From Casuarina equisetifolia (Eukaryota; Streptophyta; Magnoliopsida; Fagales; Casuarinaceae), in the NCBI GenBank assembly GCA_028551475.1, contig CM052360.1, positions 18,216,501 to 18,280,500 of the forward strand: a stretch of DNA of 64,000 nucleotides. Direction: 5' to 3'. Shown here piece after piece: positions 1 to 12,749 of the stretch. The translations under genes and the position numbers were made by a program. Numbering within the stretch: the first letter of the stretch is position 1; every line of letters starts with the position of its first letter. The notes beneath the pieces were generated by a model. It ran no database searches. It had not been told where the DNA came from and saw nothing but the letters and a program-made list of their open reading frames with translations.

Positions 1-63
1 CACCAAAGAGGTCTACATGTGTAGGAAATTAAAATTGATTCTCAATTTGTTATTTAATGCCTT

Positions 64-309
64 ATGGGTGTAAGTGAACCTCCATGGGATTTGATATACT
101 GGGTTCATAAATGTAAAGCTTGTTTCCCTTCTATGCCAAAGGTGCTTCATATGTTCAAAGAATGTAGCTTTTTGATTGATAGCTTGGCTACTTATGGCCA
201 CTCCATAATGGGACAACAGATATATGATCATATTGGTTCTTTAGCAAGTGTGTGTTGGCAACCAAGTAGGGATAATCAGTTGGGTTTGAAGCATTATCGG
301 CCACCATAA
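64..309 (+). mobile_element. Possible Copia gag-like fragment (fossil)
   Basis: An 81-codon open stretch whose second half (after a Phe-Lys-Glu-Cys run) has the spacing of the plant Copia gag pattern in which a short helix around 'LIDSLA..GHSI' precedes 'I.GSL'. The match is short and from memory of the family. It could equally be a chance open frame. No LTR, primer site or other element part lies beside it. Confidence 0.2.
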
Positions 310-1078
310 GTATTGTTAATTTGGGCAGTACTTCATGTTTATATGATATGTTGTCTTTCTTTGTTTTATATTTTATTTGGGTATTTGGCTTTATATTTCA
401 TTTGGGTCATGGTATATACCCTGCCCGTAGTACCTTTAAAGGCATAGTTCTTTAGTCCAGCCTTACTACGGTGATGAACAAAATTTTCAAAGTAGTATCC
501 CTGTTTAAAAGAAAAGGAAAAAAAGACCCCTTTTCTAAGAGTCTGTAGGCTCTTACCTCTTCTGAGTTACGATAGTCTACACTGGACCTCGTTGGCCTTT
601 TGTTCTGGACCTTACTGGGTTATGCTTCTCTCTAGGCCCCGACGTGTTTCGACGGCACTACCAATGCCTACTTTATAACAAACACAAGCCACATTAATTC
701 ATTGTTTTTCTTTTAATGAAAATAACAGTAGTAGTAATAATCAACAATGTAAATGTAGAGCGAGCTCCAGGTTCAGAATTTGAATTCAAAGATCAAAACT
801 TCATAGAATAACGGAAACATACAGGACCGAGTACTGAATTCCATTGCCTGGACTGAAAAAAATTACTTAGTCTTAACAAATGAAACAACTGCAGGTTTGG
901 GACGCTTACCAAACCGTAAATCTAATCCTTCTCATTTGGAATGATAAGCAAAAATAATCGGCATTATAAAAGTGGCCAAGAAAGTGATACTTGATGTCGG
1001 ATATCATCAAGCATAAAGCTCATCTATCCTCTCTCCCGCTGTCTTCAGTAGTTGTCATTTCTCATTAGATGCTGCTAT
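310..1078. other. Intergenic, 3' flank of the transporter gene
   Basis: No coding signal was seen on either strand. The last 200 bases before the transporter stop codon presumably hold its 3' UTR (transcribed leftward). No clear polyadenylation signal could be chosen. Confidence 0.4.
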
Positions 1079-4000
1079 CTATTTCTTTGATTTCCTGCTG
1101 GTGTAAATCTTCTGATACACAGCCTTGGATCTAATTGACAACAAAATGTCCAAACCAAACCCAATAATGCAAGCAACAGCCATGACCACAAACACTATCC
1201 TGTAACAATGGGCTCCAACGCAGGTATTACCACCACCGGCAGTGGTGGTAGCCTCCATGTCGTACAGCAACCCGGCAAGAAGACCAGAGAAGAGGAAGGA
1301 CCCAAGGGGAAGGTTAAGAATTAGAATGTTGTAGATGAGACCATAGTATTTCAAACCAAATAGCTCAGATGCGGTCGGTACTGTAATGGCTAGACGGATG
1401 CCGTAGCAAATCCCGACAACGATGGAACCAATGTACAGGGAACCCGGTACGGCCAAGGCCATAAGAACGTAACCAACAGCCATCACAATCTGAGATGCTG
1501 CATTCCATAGAGGTCTTGGTGTTCCGCCTTTCCTGTAAACAAGAACAGGGTTTTAAGCAAAATAAACTAAGGTCGGCAAAGTTATTCAAAGCGACCGAAC
1601 AACTCCTTAAAGACAGAGACTGCCGTGACGTAGAATGAATAGAATGGTTCTGCAACCTAAGTAAAGACAAATTGGACCAATGGGTCTCTGTCCAGAAGTT
1701 TAAGCCATGGAACCGCCCATTAAATAAAAGGTGGCCACAAACCATGCACCCATGTGCATGTCGACCACGGATTGACGGGGAATCCCCATCTCAGAAGAAG
1801 TTGCAGAACATCTTATCATCATTTATGTGGCCGAACAAGCACTTGATTTGAAGGATCAAGTTTGAAATTTCCCCAGTTGGGCCAGAATGAGAACCCAGCA
1901 GAGATAAAATATCAGTGAGGGAAGTCCACGAAGAAGTCCCACCATCGAATCGAATCTCGGTGCCACGGAAAGTCATGCACACACAAGACAAGACCAAATC
2001 AATGGTAGGACATCCCAAGTAGCTGACACAAGACACGACACTAACCCTTTGCTTCAAAAATGCAACTTAACCTAAACAAAGTCATCCAAAACTTAAGGAA
2101 AACCAACCGACTTAAACTACTGGATAACGACCCCCCTTGTATATTTTCAACTTGGATGTAAAAGGAATCTGCTTTTGGGTTTACATGACGATGCTGGTAA
2201 ATGCAAAAAGTTCAACTAAAGCTGACCTTTCCATATATTTGAAAATATGCGCAAATTGACAATAAAAAACAGACATTTGAAATGGTCTCCAGTCTGGCCT
2301 AATCTTACCTCAAAGTAAAAAAAAAAGACTACAGAAAATATGCGCAAATTCAAATTTTGTTGGGGGTTGTTCCCAAGGGGAAAAAATGAAGTTCTTCAGA
2401 ACCTGCTCCAACTTGGAACAAATCTCCATTTGGCATTGTTTATTCAGGAAGAAAACCAGAAAAATAGGAATAAAAAAAAAGCAAGTCATTGTCCTAGTTA
2501 CTTTAGCACGAAGCATGCCTCTTATTGGACACTCTGTTAAATAAATAAAAGGGAGGAAACTTCAAGGGAATCCGAGATGGAGTGGGAAGGTGACTTACTT
2601 GATGAAGTACTCCGAGACGGTACCCGAGATGATCCGCCCGAAAAATCCCCAAATACTAGTCAACGATACGAAGATGGACACGTCGGTATAGCCTAGCGCC
2701 AAGCCGATCTGCCCCATGTTGTTCATCACTGCCAAGCCGGTTCCTACGCCACAAAGGAACGATACAAACAACACCCAGAAATCAATTGTCCTGAGAGCCT
2801 CGCTGATCGTGTGCTCCTCTCCAATCGACGGTACCCTTCTCTCCACCACTTCCCCCTCTCCCTCCACGGCCGCCACGTCTTCTGGCCTCACCACCGCCAC
2901 GTCTTCTGGCCTCACCACTGCCACGTCTTCCGCCCTCTCCACCGCCACGTCTTCCCCATTGTCCTGACCCTCCCTCGGTTTTACCTCCTCCACCAATAAA
3001 GGTTCACGTTCCTGCCATTGAAAAAGTCATATACTCGTATTTATTGGGATTAATTATTGTGTTGAACTGAGAAAGTTAATCAGTTTATAATTATATAATA
3101 AGGTGTTAAATCACTTTTTATATTTATGAAAGGAAAAGTTTTCATTCTTGATATAAGAATCGGAAAATGTTGTTACCTGCCCTTCGACATCTAGGCTTGG
3201 CCGGGATCGGTTAGCGAAGAAAGAGTAAACGGGAACTACCAGCGGCGAGGCCAAGAGAACGAGCAGTAGAGCGGCGAAGACACGAGAGAACGTGGTGCTG
3301 GGGCTGGGTATGAAATCGTAGGCCAAAAGGTAGACGGCCACGACTACGGCTACGGCGTTGAAGACCCAGAAAAAGCGGGTCTCCTCTTGCTCCTCATCGG
3401 CAGTGGCGGCGGGAGGAGACTCGCGGAGTAAGAACGCGGCGACGACGCAGACGGCCAACGGGATGACGGAGAGCATGATGAGGAAGGAGGAAGCGTCGTC
3501 GTAGAAGAGCGCAGTGCAGAGGTCGGTGAAGATGGCTGTGCTGAGACCCACATAACCCTTGAGGATGCCTGCAACTGGGCCTCGGTTCCTGCGGAAGTTG
3601 CGTATGCAGGTCACAAGCACCGCCGTGTTCATCCACGTGGTGCTGTTGCCTCCCATGCATAGGAATATGCACATCTGTTGGAGTAGTGGAGTGTAAAAGA
3701 TCACAATTAACATCAACTTAGACAAGGGTTTTTCTTAATCTTGCTAAATGTAAGGCCAAGAACAAGAACAAGAACAAGAACAAGAACGAACAACAGAAAA
3801 ATGTTATTTACAAAACGGTGAATTTTCTATTTGATATGTTAAGTCTTTAATGGGATTACTCTTTTGTAGATGGATAAATTCATCAAATATTCAATCAAAA
3901 TTACTGATAGATGCTATATGTCCCGTGTACAGAAAATGTGCGCTTCAGCACGGTAGTTTCCAGGTTGAACAGTTGCCATTGACTCTGTTTTGGGGAATTT

Positions 4001-4421
4001 CTTCGAAGTCGATTTCTTTTCCCTGAGCAACCAAAAACTGTAAATTGAAAGCTTACGGGCTTTTGTTGGTAGCATGCTTATGTACCTGCCAATAAGAAAG
4101 AATAATCTTCTCACTGACAACCAGCCACTGAGCGCCGTACCCGACAAGCCCTTCGACCCCGCCAATAAGCAGAATCACCCAGGTGGGCAACCTATCGGAG
4201 GCAAGGCCAGCAAGAAGACCGAAAGCCTTGCCCACGTCCTTGGCAACCGATAAGTTGTTCAGCTCGAGCTGGGTGAGATTCATGAGCGACTTCAGGGTGT
4301 CGGAGTAGTTTGAGAAAGTGTAGTTGTTGCCGGAGATGGATTGGACCCATACGGCCGTCACAAAGCCAAGCCATTTCAGGGCTGTAGAGAACCTGGGACG
4401 CGAGAGCTCAGCGAAGCCCAT
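1079..4421 (-). CDS. NFD4/nodulin-like major facilitator superfamily transporter
   Basis: Four exons on the minus strand: 4421-4086, 3674-3177, 3011-2599 and 1532-1079 (stop TAG). All introns are GT-AG, and the coding length is 1,701 bases (566 residues), normal for the family. Exons 1-2 form the Nodulin-like domain: an opening 'GFAELSRPRF', then 'SGNNYTFSNYS', 'ASDRLP' and 'CMGGNSTTWMNTA', followed by 'RNFRRNRGPVAGILKGY'. Exons 3-4 form the second MFS half, with 'TIDFWVLF', 'GTGLAVMNN', 'GGTPRPLW' and 'TASELFGLKYYG'. About twelve membrane helices are expected. The family includes Arabidopsis NFD4 (NUCLEAR FUSION DEFECTIVE 4) and many unnamed paralogues; substrates are mostly unknown, so none is assigned. 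The start is the first Met of the conserved N terminus. Exon 3 carries an in-frame repeat in the large cytosolic loop. Family call is firm; exact orthology is not. Confidence 0.93.
1533..2598 (-). other. Intron 3 of the transporter gene
   Basis: Intron of 1,066 bases with donor GTAAGT and acceptor TTTACAG. Several open frames inside it are chance. Pieces of this intron near 1,655-1,735 and 2,420-2,598 recur in the pseudogene shard at 14.3-14.6 kb, which shows that the shard came from genomic DNA and not from a spliced transcript. Confidence 0.85.
2872..2955 (-). repeat. In-frame 24-bp minisatellite in transporter exon 3
   Basis: Three and a half tandem 24-base units (starting at 2872, 2896, 2920 and a half unit at 2944). 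On the coding strand they encode EDVAVERA, EDVAVVRP, EDVAVVRP, EDVA, around residues 298-325. The unit is a multiple of three, so copy-number changes keep the frame. It lies in the acidic loop between the two transporter halves, where family members vary in length. Confidence 0.9.
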
Positions 4422-4429
4422 GAAGAGCT

Positions 4430-7400
4430 AACAGGCGAGAAAGAGAGAGAAATGGGAAAAGGAAGAGGAAGATTGAAGAATGGTAGGCCTGGTGCGGTTT
4501 GACACTAAGCAACCGCAATATTTAAAGTGAGGCCTTGAGTCCCGAGGAAGGTTTATCAGGGTTGAAGTCTTTTTTTCTTTTTTAATTATTCTTAGGAGGT
4601 GGAGACAAAGGCATTTATTTTTACAAAAACTTTATCTAGACAATAAATTTGACATCTATTTTTCAAAAGCTATATTGAGAGAAGAAGTGAAAGGTAAATG
4701 GAAAGTAAAAAAAACACTTTAATAAAGTTAGTATTACTCTCTTAGCATGTTGCTTAGTTTGACGCTTCCCTATTGGTAAAAGTAACTCAAAAGTTTCTTA
4801 ATATGTTATTTAGCCAGGTAAACAATAGGGATTAATAGGATTTTCAATCATAAAGTATGTGATTTGACATGCATTATGTTTGAGTGTTTACTTCCATTCA
4901 CAATCTGGTTAAATATTATTGATTTAACCATTGTGCAACTTCTAGAAGCAAAACTTTAACTCGAACGCTTTTTACAAAAATTATCTGGAGTTGTATTCTT
5001 TCAATCATGTTGTCTAACTATATAAAAATGTCTACTCCAAAACAGTACAATTAAACCAAATCTCACACATCAACCTGGCTAACCTTTTTACTTGAAAGTA
5101 GTTGTGCTGTTGGATTTTTTCAACCTATACCTAAAAGAGTATGGTCTATTATTTTTTACTATTTTCCAATAAATCAACGGATGTTGTTAAAAAATTTAAT
5201 ACTTAACTAAAAAATTAACTTAAGAAGTAATAAAATTTATTGTGTTATAAAAAAATAAATATATTTTTAATAATATAAATCTTGTTGCAAAAGATCAAAC
5301 CAATAAAAACCCACAAGAATATGCTAAGAAAATCATAACCCTAGTATTACCTTAGAAGTTTTATTATTAACTCGTGAATCCCTTATCTTAATACTTAATT
5401 ATCGGAAACTTCGTTTGAAAAAAATCGTACTTTTACGGGTATACGAAATCCCAGGTGATAGACTTCCGTACATGAGGAGTTGGGCGCCGACCTGCCAAGA
5501 AAACCAGTTTTTCTGAGAAAGTAAAGGAAAACGATGGAGAAAAAAGGTGTGCGGAAAAGAGTACGTGGACTAGTAGAAAGTTGCGGTGGAAGAATTTCTC
5601 GTGCTGTATCGGCAAGTTAGTTGGTTGGGTCAAGCCAGGCATTCCCCGTTACGTGATCGAGGACGGCACGTTTCCTAGCCGTTAGATTGAAGTTTGGTCC
5701 AGGTGAGACTTGTCGGACGCGGCCCCGCCTATGTTATCTTACTTGCATCGTCGTTCAGAGCCGTCCGATGATCAGTTGACTGAACAAGGACGTTTTGCAG
5801 CTGAATCAGACCACTGCTTATTTATATTAATTCAAATCAGCATTTTCTTGGCTTACTGTTCAAGTTATTTAGAAATTTAGTAATGAAACCATGAAATGCC
5901 GACAAAAAATGGACAAGCGAACATGAAATCTGTGTTTGATTCTTAAATCTCAGCCTTTCCTTGATTCCCTTGCTTTACCAACAGAAAAAAAAAAAAACCA
6001 AAAAGTTGACAAATTAATGCATGTGGCCGATCAACTACCAAGAAATGCAATTTCTTAGAATTCTAAGATGATGTACTACCAGGTGCTCGTGATTCGTGAG
6101 AATAACAATTGTACGAGGTATAAATATCAATAAAACAAATAAAATCAGCTCTATAACGCTATTTTAAGTCATTATAGAGATAAGTTGTTGAATTTAAAGA
6201 TAACTAGACTACCTTATGCCATTTGACGGGGTGGGCCATCAACCCGAGAGAACAAGACAATTTCATGTGACCATCAGATTTTTAATTGTTAACGAAACAA
6301 TGGCCTAAAGTCTCAATAAGCAAATGCTCTTAAGACACACGCACTCAGAGAAAAAAAAGAGTCAACATGTAATTTGAAACAACTAAAGTTAAGGAACTCT
6401 AGAAACCTAATTCAAGTGAATTGTCACAAAAAAAATTTAGAAAATTAGAAAATTAGAAAATAAACTCTAAAACCTCTAAATGAGATAGTCCATGAAATAG
6501 AAACAAAAGCATGAAGTTGACCCAAATTTTAAAATTTGCAAGTAAATAAATAGAACCGCTAACAATGTTAGTAAAATTCCAAGTTTCACGTCTCAGTATT
6601 TTAGTCATAGTTGAGTTGTATTAACCATAAGCTTCCTAACATATAAATCTTTAAAAAATAAATTTCTTCTCTCGAGTTATAATTTTATTTTTTTTCTCTT
6701 TAACTCACACACTTGAGAAGAGAGGAATATTTGAACACATGGACTCGCCATTAGGGATTTAACTCAATTACCGCTAGGTCAAGAGAGTCCCTCACTTGCA
6801 ATCTAGCTTATGTAAGTAATAGTTATATAAAAAATACTCATTGTCATGAGATAGGATGAATCATAGAATATTCCTACTTAATTTCATGAGATAAGGTCTT
6901 TACGTTGATATTCCTAGAAGTATCACTGGACAAAGTTTAAAATCATTTCCACTTAAATTAAGAACTATTCCATGTGAGTTCAACTACCGTTGGTTCCATG
7001 TCGAATTGTAAAATCACTCTTAATTAAACATATGTACTTACATTTGTCCTCTAGATCTAAAATGAATAAGCTACTGACAAAGTTGAAACTTGATTAAATA
7101 ACGTGTGTGTCCACTTCACTGCCAATCAAGTACGACCATGCATACCAAATTTATTGAAGGCCGAAGTGGATGAAATACTAATCTATTTTAAACACTTTTT
7201 TGGGACCTATAAGATCGTCTGAGTAAAAAATGCTGAACTTTTAAGATACCCAAGCAGTCTTATGCTATTTAACGGAGCAATTCTTGGACTTGTTCAGAGG
7301 AAACATGAGGCTCGCCAATTGTTTAGAAAGATAGCGTAATCCCACCTTCACTCTAACACAATCCTAAAGATGGTCAAAGTAAAGAATGGCGCACTTGTAC

Positions 7401-8222
7401 TGCTCGAGACGTGACTGTAAAACCAAATTGACGAAGACATTAGCGGCGGGATGGCCTGTACGGTGGCTGCTCTTGAAAATGGCAAGATAAGTTTCGATAA
7501 GACCACAGAAAAATGTGGTACGTAAAGAACACGAACAGCCTGTCATACTAAATAATAGACAAAAAGTTGTAGGAGTGATGCCAATCAATGAACAGGCTTG
7601 ATTGATTCCCTTGATCTACGTCTTATTAAAATTTAAAATAAAAAATGACGATCTGAAGTTATATGGCGCGTTGGATTATTCATGTGAAAAATGAGAATTA
7701 ACTATTGGCCATATTCCTTCCGTCTAGTGCTTATCACTGAAACATGAGATGTCCCATGGCCTTTCATCTCATTTGGCACCTTCTGCACGTGTTCCGTACT
7801 TTTATCGTATTTGTCTCCCACTTGCAGGAGTCTTAGGTGTCGTTTAGTGAGACAAGTATATCTTTGCCAGCATCTTAATTGGGTCTACAATGGCCACCCT
7901 AGCGTGAATTGATGAATTGACACAATTGACAGCCACCGGTTCTATATTTTATACTACATGTTGGCTTACTGAATGGACTTCTGCTTAAAAGCTAAAAAAG
8001 TAAGAGATCCTCGTGATGATGTTTGAGAAAGATTTAAGTATACATAGGACCTAATTAGATATATTATTGAGCTTTTGTCTTTTCTAAAAATTAGTTCATA
8101 AGTAAATTTTATTATTATACCTATAAACTAATTTTTTTTTGACTTTTCTTACTAATCTCTCCCATCACATAGTCAAGGCCTCCTCCATGCTTTAATACTA
8201 ATCAAAGTGTTATTGTACATAT
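4430..8222. other. Upstream flank of the transporter gene, duplication copy 1
   Basis: No gene found. This is the reference copy of a locally duplicated segment. Sub-blocks that recur in the same orientation: 4975-5175 (again at 15255-15475), 5480-5790 (again at 9280-9560), 6355-6625 (again at 10150-10400 and 17435-17690), 6865-7110 (part again near 18270-18420), 7210-7340 (again at 28765-28890), 7345-7610 (again at 10775-11045 and 34595-35095) and 7700-7935 (again at 11195-11450 and 35205-35440). The block order is preserved, which argues for tandem duplication rather than scattered repeats. Confidence 0.7.
4518..4526 (-). promoter_or_regulatory. Candidate TATA-like element of the transporter gene
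   Basis: On the minus strand the sequence reads TTTAAATAT about 100 bases upstream of the ATG at 4421, within usual plant distance. It is AT-rich surroundings, so this is only a candidate. Confidence 0.3.
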
Positions 8223-8499
8223 TGTTGGAGGATTAAAATATTCAGTCTCACATTGGGTAAGGTGACATGAGAGTTTGACTTTATAAGCTTCCGTTAGCAA
8301 CCTACTATTGTACAGTTTTATATTTTAATTGAGCCCTTCAATTTTTAATATGGTATCAGAGTCGGCCTTGTGTCTTGTCTATTAAAATATCCAGTCTCAC
8401 ATTAAGTAAGGCGACAGGAGAACTTGATCTTATAAACTTCTATTAGCAACCAATTATTGCACAATTCTATATTTTAGTTGAGCCCTTCAATTTTTAATA
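8223..8499 (+). mobile_element. Tiny LTR-like direct repeat pair (TRIM/SMART-like candidate)
   Basis: Two direct repeats of about 120-130 bases. One runs from 8223 (TGTTGGAGG...) and the second from about 8375. They share 'CAGTCTCACATT', 'TTAGCAACC' and the end 'GAGCCCTTCAATTTTTAATA'. The first copy is followed at once by TGGTATCAGAG, the tRNA-iMet primer-binding motif used by plant LTR elements. The whole is under 300 bases, the scale of the smallest known non-autonomous LTR elements. No clean target duplication was found (flanks CATAT and TATAT differ at one base), so a decayed larger element is possible. Confidence 0.45.
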
Positions 8500-8524
8500 T
8501 ATATTCATAAAAAAATTTTATAAT

Positions 8525-9110
8525 TCCTTTGGTATATCCTTATGGTCGTACTTTCCAGAGCGCACAACCATAAGGATATACCAATGGAAAATTCGTTTTC
8601 CATGGCGGAACAGGTATGTCCATTAACTTTTTCTTCGTCATTTTTTCTGTTTTTGTCATATTAAGACTTTCTTTTTGAAAGTTGCAGAAATCGACCTAAA
8701 CCTTCAAATTAGATACCCCACTTTGTCCATTTCTTCAACACGAGACTGTTTTATGGGTCATAGCATCACATCATCCCAAACTCAACTTGCTTCTCCATGA
8801 ATACTAACTTAAAAGTTGGTGGAGACTGTCTCGCATCGATTTTGAATGTCGAGTTCTTTGATTTTATTAGTAGGATTATCTCTACTCTTATAAGGCTTTT
8901 TAAGGAAATTAGGCCAAAAAGTTATACTTAATGTTGCAAATGGTGCACAACTCGCTGTCTGCCGTATCAACATGTACCTTCCCGGCGTATATTCACTTCT
9001 TTTCCTGATATAACAAAGGCTTCCCCAGCTCAAAATATGAGACAGATCCCCACTTTGGTTATGATTCTGCAACACGAAATGACCTGACATACACGGGTTC
9101 CAAGATTTCA
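8525..9110. repeat. Segmental duplication block, copy 1
   Basis: Matches 12240-12700 in the same orientation. Shared landmarks include 'CCAGAGCGCACAACCATAA' (12240s: 'CCGGGGCACAGAACCATAA'), 'CTCCATGAAT', a 'TGCACAACTCGCT' stretch and 'CTTTTCCTGATATA'. No convincing gene on either strand. Confidence 0.6.
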
Positions 9111-11040
9111 CGCAATTTTCCCTTTTTTTGTTTCATCAAAATCCTTCAGGTTAGCCAGCATGGACCTAACTTCCCACCGTCATCGCAGTCTATGGCAATG
9201 GATAAGATGAATCCTTTTCAAACAGTTTACAGGTAAGTGCGCAATCCAAGGTAATAAAACACCATACAGCTGGAAAGTTGGTGCGGACCTCCCAAGAAAA
9301 CCAATTTTCTAGAGAAAGTGAGGGAAAACGATGGAAAAAAGAGGAGTGCGGAAAAGTGTATGAGGGACTAGTGGAAAAGTAGCGGTGGAGGTACTTCGCG
9401 TGCTGCATCGAACAAGTTTGTTGGTTGCGTCATGCGATCGTTGATGGCGTTTTCCGTAGCCGTCAGATTGCGATTTGGTTCGGGTGAGAGTTATCCAACG
9501 CGTCCATTCCTATCTCATCTTAGCTGCATCGCAGTTCGTAACCGTCCAATGAGCGGACTAGGTCCCCAAAACAATTTGTTGAACTGAATTAGCAAATTTA
9601 TTATATGTGTTCCACTAACATGGAATCTGTGTCGGGTTCCTAAATCACGTCCTTGTTGATTCCTGACCTCAGCAGAAAACAAAAGATTTGGTAAAATCAT
9701 ATAAAATAAATCAGAACTTGATTAATTAATGCATATCATAATCATACCACCAGTTGCTTGCGATTAGGGTAACTAATAATTTTTATGAATGATCATGTGC
9801 TACTTCACATGGCGAGCCATCGAAACGAGAAAAAAAAGGAAAGAATTCTAATTGTTAAAAAAAAAAGCCTAAAAAGTCTCAAGAGCCACCAAAAAAAATA
9901 AAAAATAAACCAATAACACTGACAATGAAAATAAAAAAAATAACGTTCCTAGAGGAATGATAGATGATACTCATTTCTTAATGTGAATTTAAGAGATAAA
10001 TCAGATACTCTTAAATTATTATGATATTAACATGTCAAGTGGAAAATTGATGACCTCATGCATTTTTTTTTTATTCTCGAATGTATTTGGAATAGCAATT
10101 TTTTTAAATTTCATTTATTTTTTAAATATTAAATTAGAGGAATAACACAACAAAAGAGTCCACATATAATTTGGAACAATTAACGTTATGGTACTCTAAA
10201 AATTCTACCTTAGTTGGGTCGTCACAAAAAAATATAAAATTAGAAAATGAACTCTAGAACATCACAATGAGATAATCAATAAATGAAATAGAAATAAATG
10301 GTTTCCAGTTTATCCAAATTCTAAAGTTTGCAAGTAAATAAATAAACAATTGACAACAACAATAGTAACAATTTCAAGTTTCACATATTGAGTCTCTTAG
10401 TCACTGTTGGGGCTATATTATCGATAAGCTTTCTAATATAATGTCAATATTAAATAATAATTTCTTATCATATATATCTTCACCAAGATTTTTTTTTCCT
10501 CTTGAGATATCCAACCAAGTGTAAAAATCTGGCCTGTGAGAGTGTAATCCAAGGCTTTGAAATGTACCAAACTTGGATTATCACTTCTGAAATGTCTTTG
10601 CTTTCTTACCAAATATGACGTAACAAGAAGTTATATAGGGAATTCTCTCTCGAGTTGTAAAATAATAGTTAATTGAAAATTTGTACTCACCTTTATCCTC
10701 TTGATCCAAAATGACACAACATAATAAAGTCATGAAAAAAGAAAATTGAAACTTAAATAAACAAAATTTTTTCTTTCTGCTCAAGATGTGATTGCAGAAC
10801 CAAATTGGCAAAGACAATCGCGCAGGATCAGCTTGAGTTGGTGCGCTTGAAAAGGGCATGATACTTTAAAAAGACGACGGACATTGTGGTAGGTTCGGCG
10901 GATACAGTTGTCATAATAAACAAAGGACAAGAAGTTGTACGAATGGAGTTAAATAACCGGACAGAAATCAGATGGTGCCACTTGTTTTTATCAAGGTTCT
11001 AGTGAATATGCTTGATTGATTCCCTTGACCTCTCTCTTGT

Positions 11041-11100
11041 TAAGATTTATAAAAATAAAAAAATAAAAAATATAAAAATATAAAAATATAAAAAGTTATA
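11041..11100. repeat. AT-rich low-complexity run
   Basis: Run of imperfect AAAATA/AAAATAT units inside duplication copy 2. It is absent at the matching point of the other copies. Confidence 0.7.
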
Positions 11101-11543
11101 GGACGGATGATCTGAAGATATGCGGCATGTTAGAGAAATAATTAATCAATCAATTATTACTTTTTATTTATATTTTACGTGAAAAATGAAATTTAATAAG
11201 GCGTATATTCATTCCCTCTAGTGCTTATCACTAAACATTATATGCCCCAGGACTTTTCAGCTTACCCGGGGCTATCTGCACGTGTTCTGTACACGTCTTC
11301 TTTTTATTTTTCACTACTGCAGGATCGTTGGCGTTTAGCGCGACAAGCATCTTTACCAGCCTGTTCCACCTACGGCGTCTTGTTGTGTTTAGGCGAAGGT
11401 GACTCTTCAACGGGTCCATCATAGACGAATTGTTGAATTGACAGCCACCAATTCCATAGTTGGTATCACAAGTTGGCTTCGAGATCTTGATAAAATGAAG
11501 AAGCTGAATGGCGTATCACAGAAAGTAAGAGATCATTCAGGGT

Positions 11544-12490
11544 CATGTTCGTGTGCATGCACAAACAAAGTTTCACGTCCATGCTTCTTTTTGTTGGAAA
11601 AAATCTGAGGTGTGAGGTCGTCCTTTCCAGGGCGCAGAACCATAAAGCATAGATGAATTGAAAGCACGTTTTCTTCATCAATATATTTGCTTGGTTGTCC
11701 TGAGATTTTTCTTTTGGAGGTTTCAGGAATTGATGAACCCACATAAATCAAATGCCCTACCTTGTCAATTTCTTTTGCATGGAACCGTTTTACAGGTCAT
11801 AAGATCTTATCATTCCTATCTCATAATGTTTTAGGTTTCTTGTTGTCTTTCATTATAAAATTTTATTTTACACTTTTTCTCTTCTTAAGTAGGTATATTA
11901 TGAATTCTTTCATTAATTAGAATCTATAAGAGGAATGTCTCCAACAATTAGCTCTTAATAGAGATTTTCTCAACTCGCCCATTAGATTTCTCAACACTTC
12001 TTATTTTTATGGAGAATTCTAAAAAAATCTTAATAGAATATTGTTAAAAAAAACCTACTCTCACAAAAGAATAAGAATCTTAATAAAATATTACTAAGAA
12101 ACTAACTACAACTAGAAGATATTTTCTTATTATAATGATAACCATACTCATTAATCTAATTATTCCATCAATCCTAATAATGGTCGTGTTCATGTATAAA
12201 CAAAGTTTCATGTCCATGCTTCTTTTTGTTGTTAGAAATCTGAGGTGTGAGGTTGTCCTTTCCGGGGCACAGAACCATAAAGCATAACTTTTTCTTTCTA
12301 TGGAAGTGTCCACTTAACCTTTTCTTCATCAATATATTTGCTTGGTCGTCCTGAGATTTTTCTATTGGAGGGCGCAGGAATTGATGAACCCACAGAAATC
12401 GAGCCAACCCTTCAAATCAAATGCCCCACCGTGCCAATTTCTTCTGCCTCGAACCATTGTATGGGTCATACAATCTTATCATTCCCAGCT
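11544..12490. repeat. Local direct repeat within copy 2
   Basis: The stretches 11544-11825 and 12184-12490 are the same sequence in the same orientation, roughly 85-90% alike by eye. They share 'ACAAACAAAGTTTCA', 'CATGCTTCTTTTTGTTG' and 'ATATTTGCTTGGT', among others. They are separated by about 360 bases of AT-rich spacer. Copy 1 has only one matching stretch (8525 onward), so this doubling is specific to copy 2. Confidence 0.7.
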
Positions 12491-12749
12491 CAACTTTGTC
12501 CTCCATGAATGGGACTTGAAAGTCGCACTTCGACGTCGGAAGTGGCGTGCAACTTGCTATTTGCGGTACCCACTTGTACCTTCCTAAGAACAATCACTTT
12601 CTTTTCTTGATATATCAAAGGCCTCAAGATATGATGCAGATCCCTGATGCCCATATACATACATCCAAAGCTGCCAATCCCAAACCCCTTGGGTTCCTCC
12701 TGGTCAGGTTCAAGGCGAGCTGCAAGTTGCCTATTTAGAAGTGCATCCA

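Noticed and set aside
5433-5642. 69-codon minus-strand frame with a similar 72-codon frame at 9190-9408
   Set aside because: Looked like a conserved small protein, but the frames shift relative to each other between the two copies. The similarity is at the DNA level from segmental duplication.
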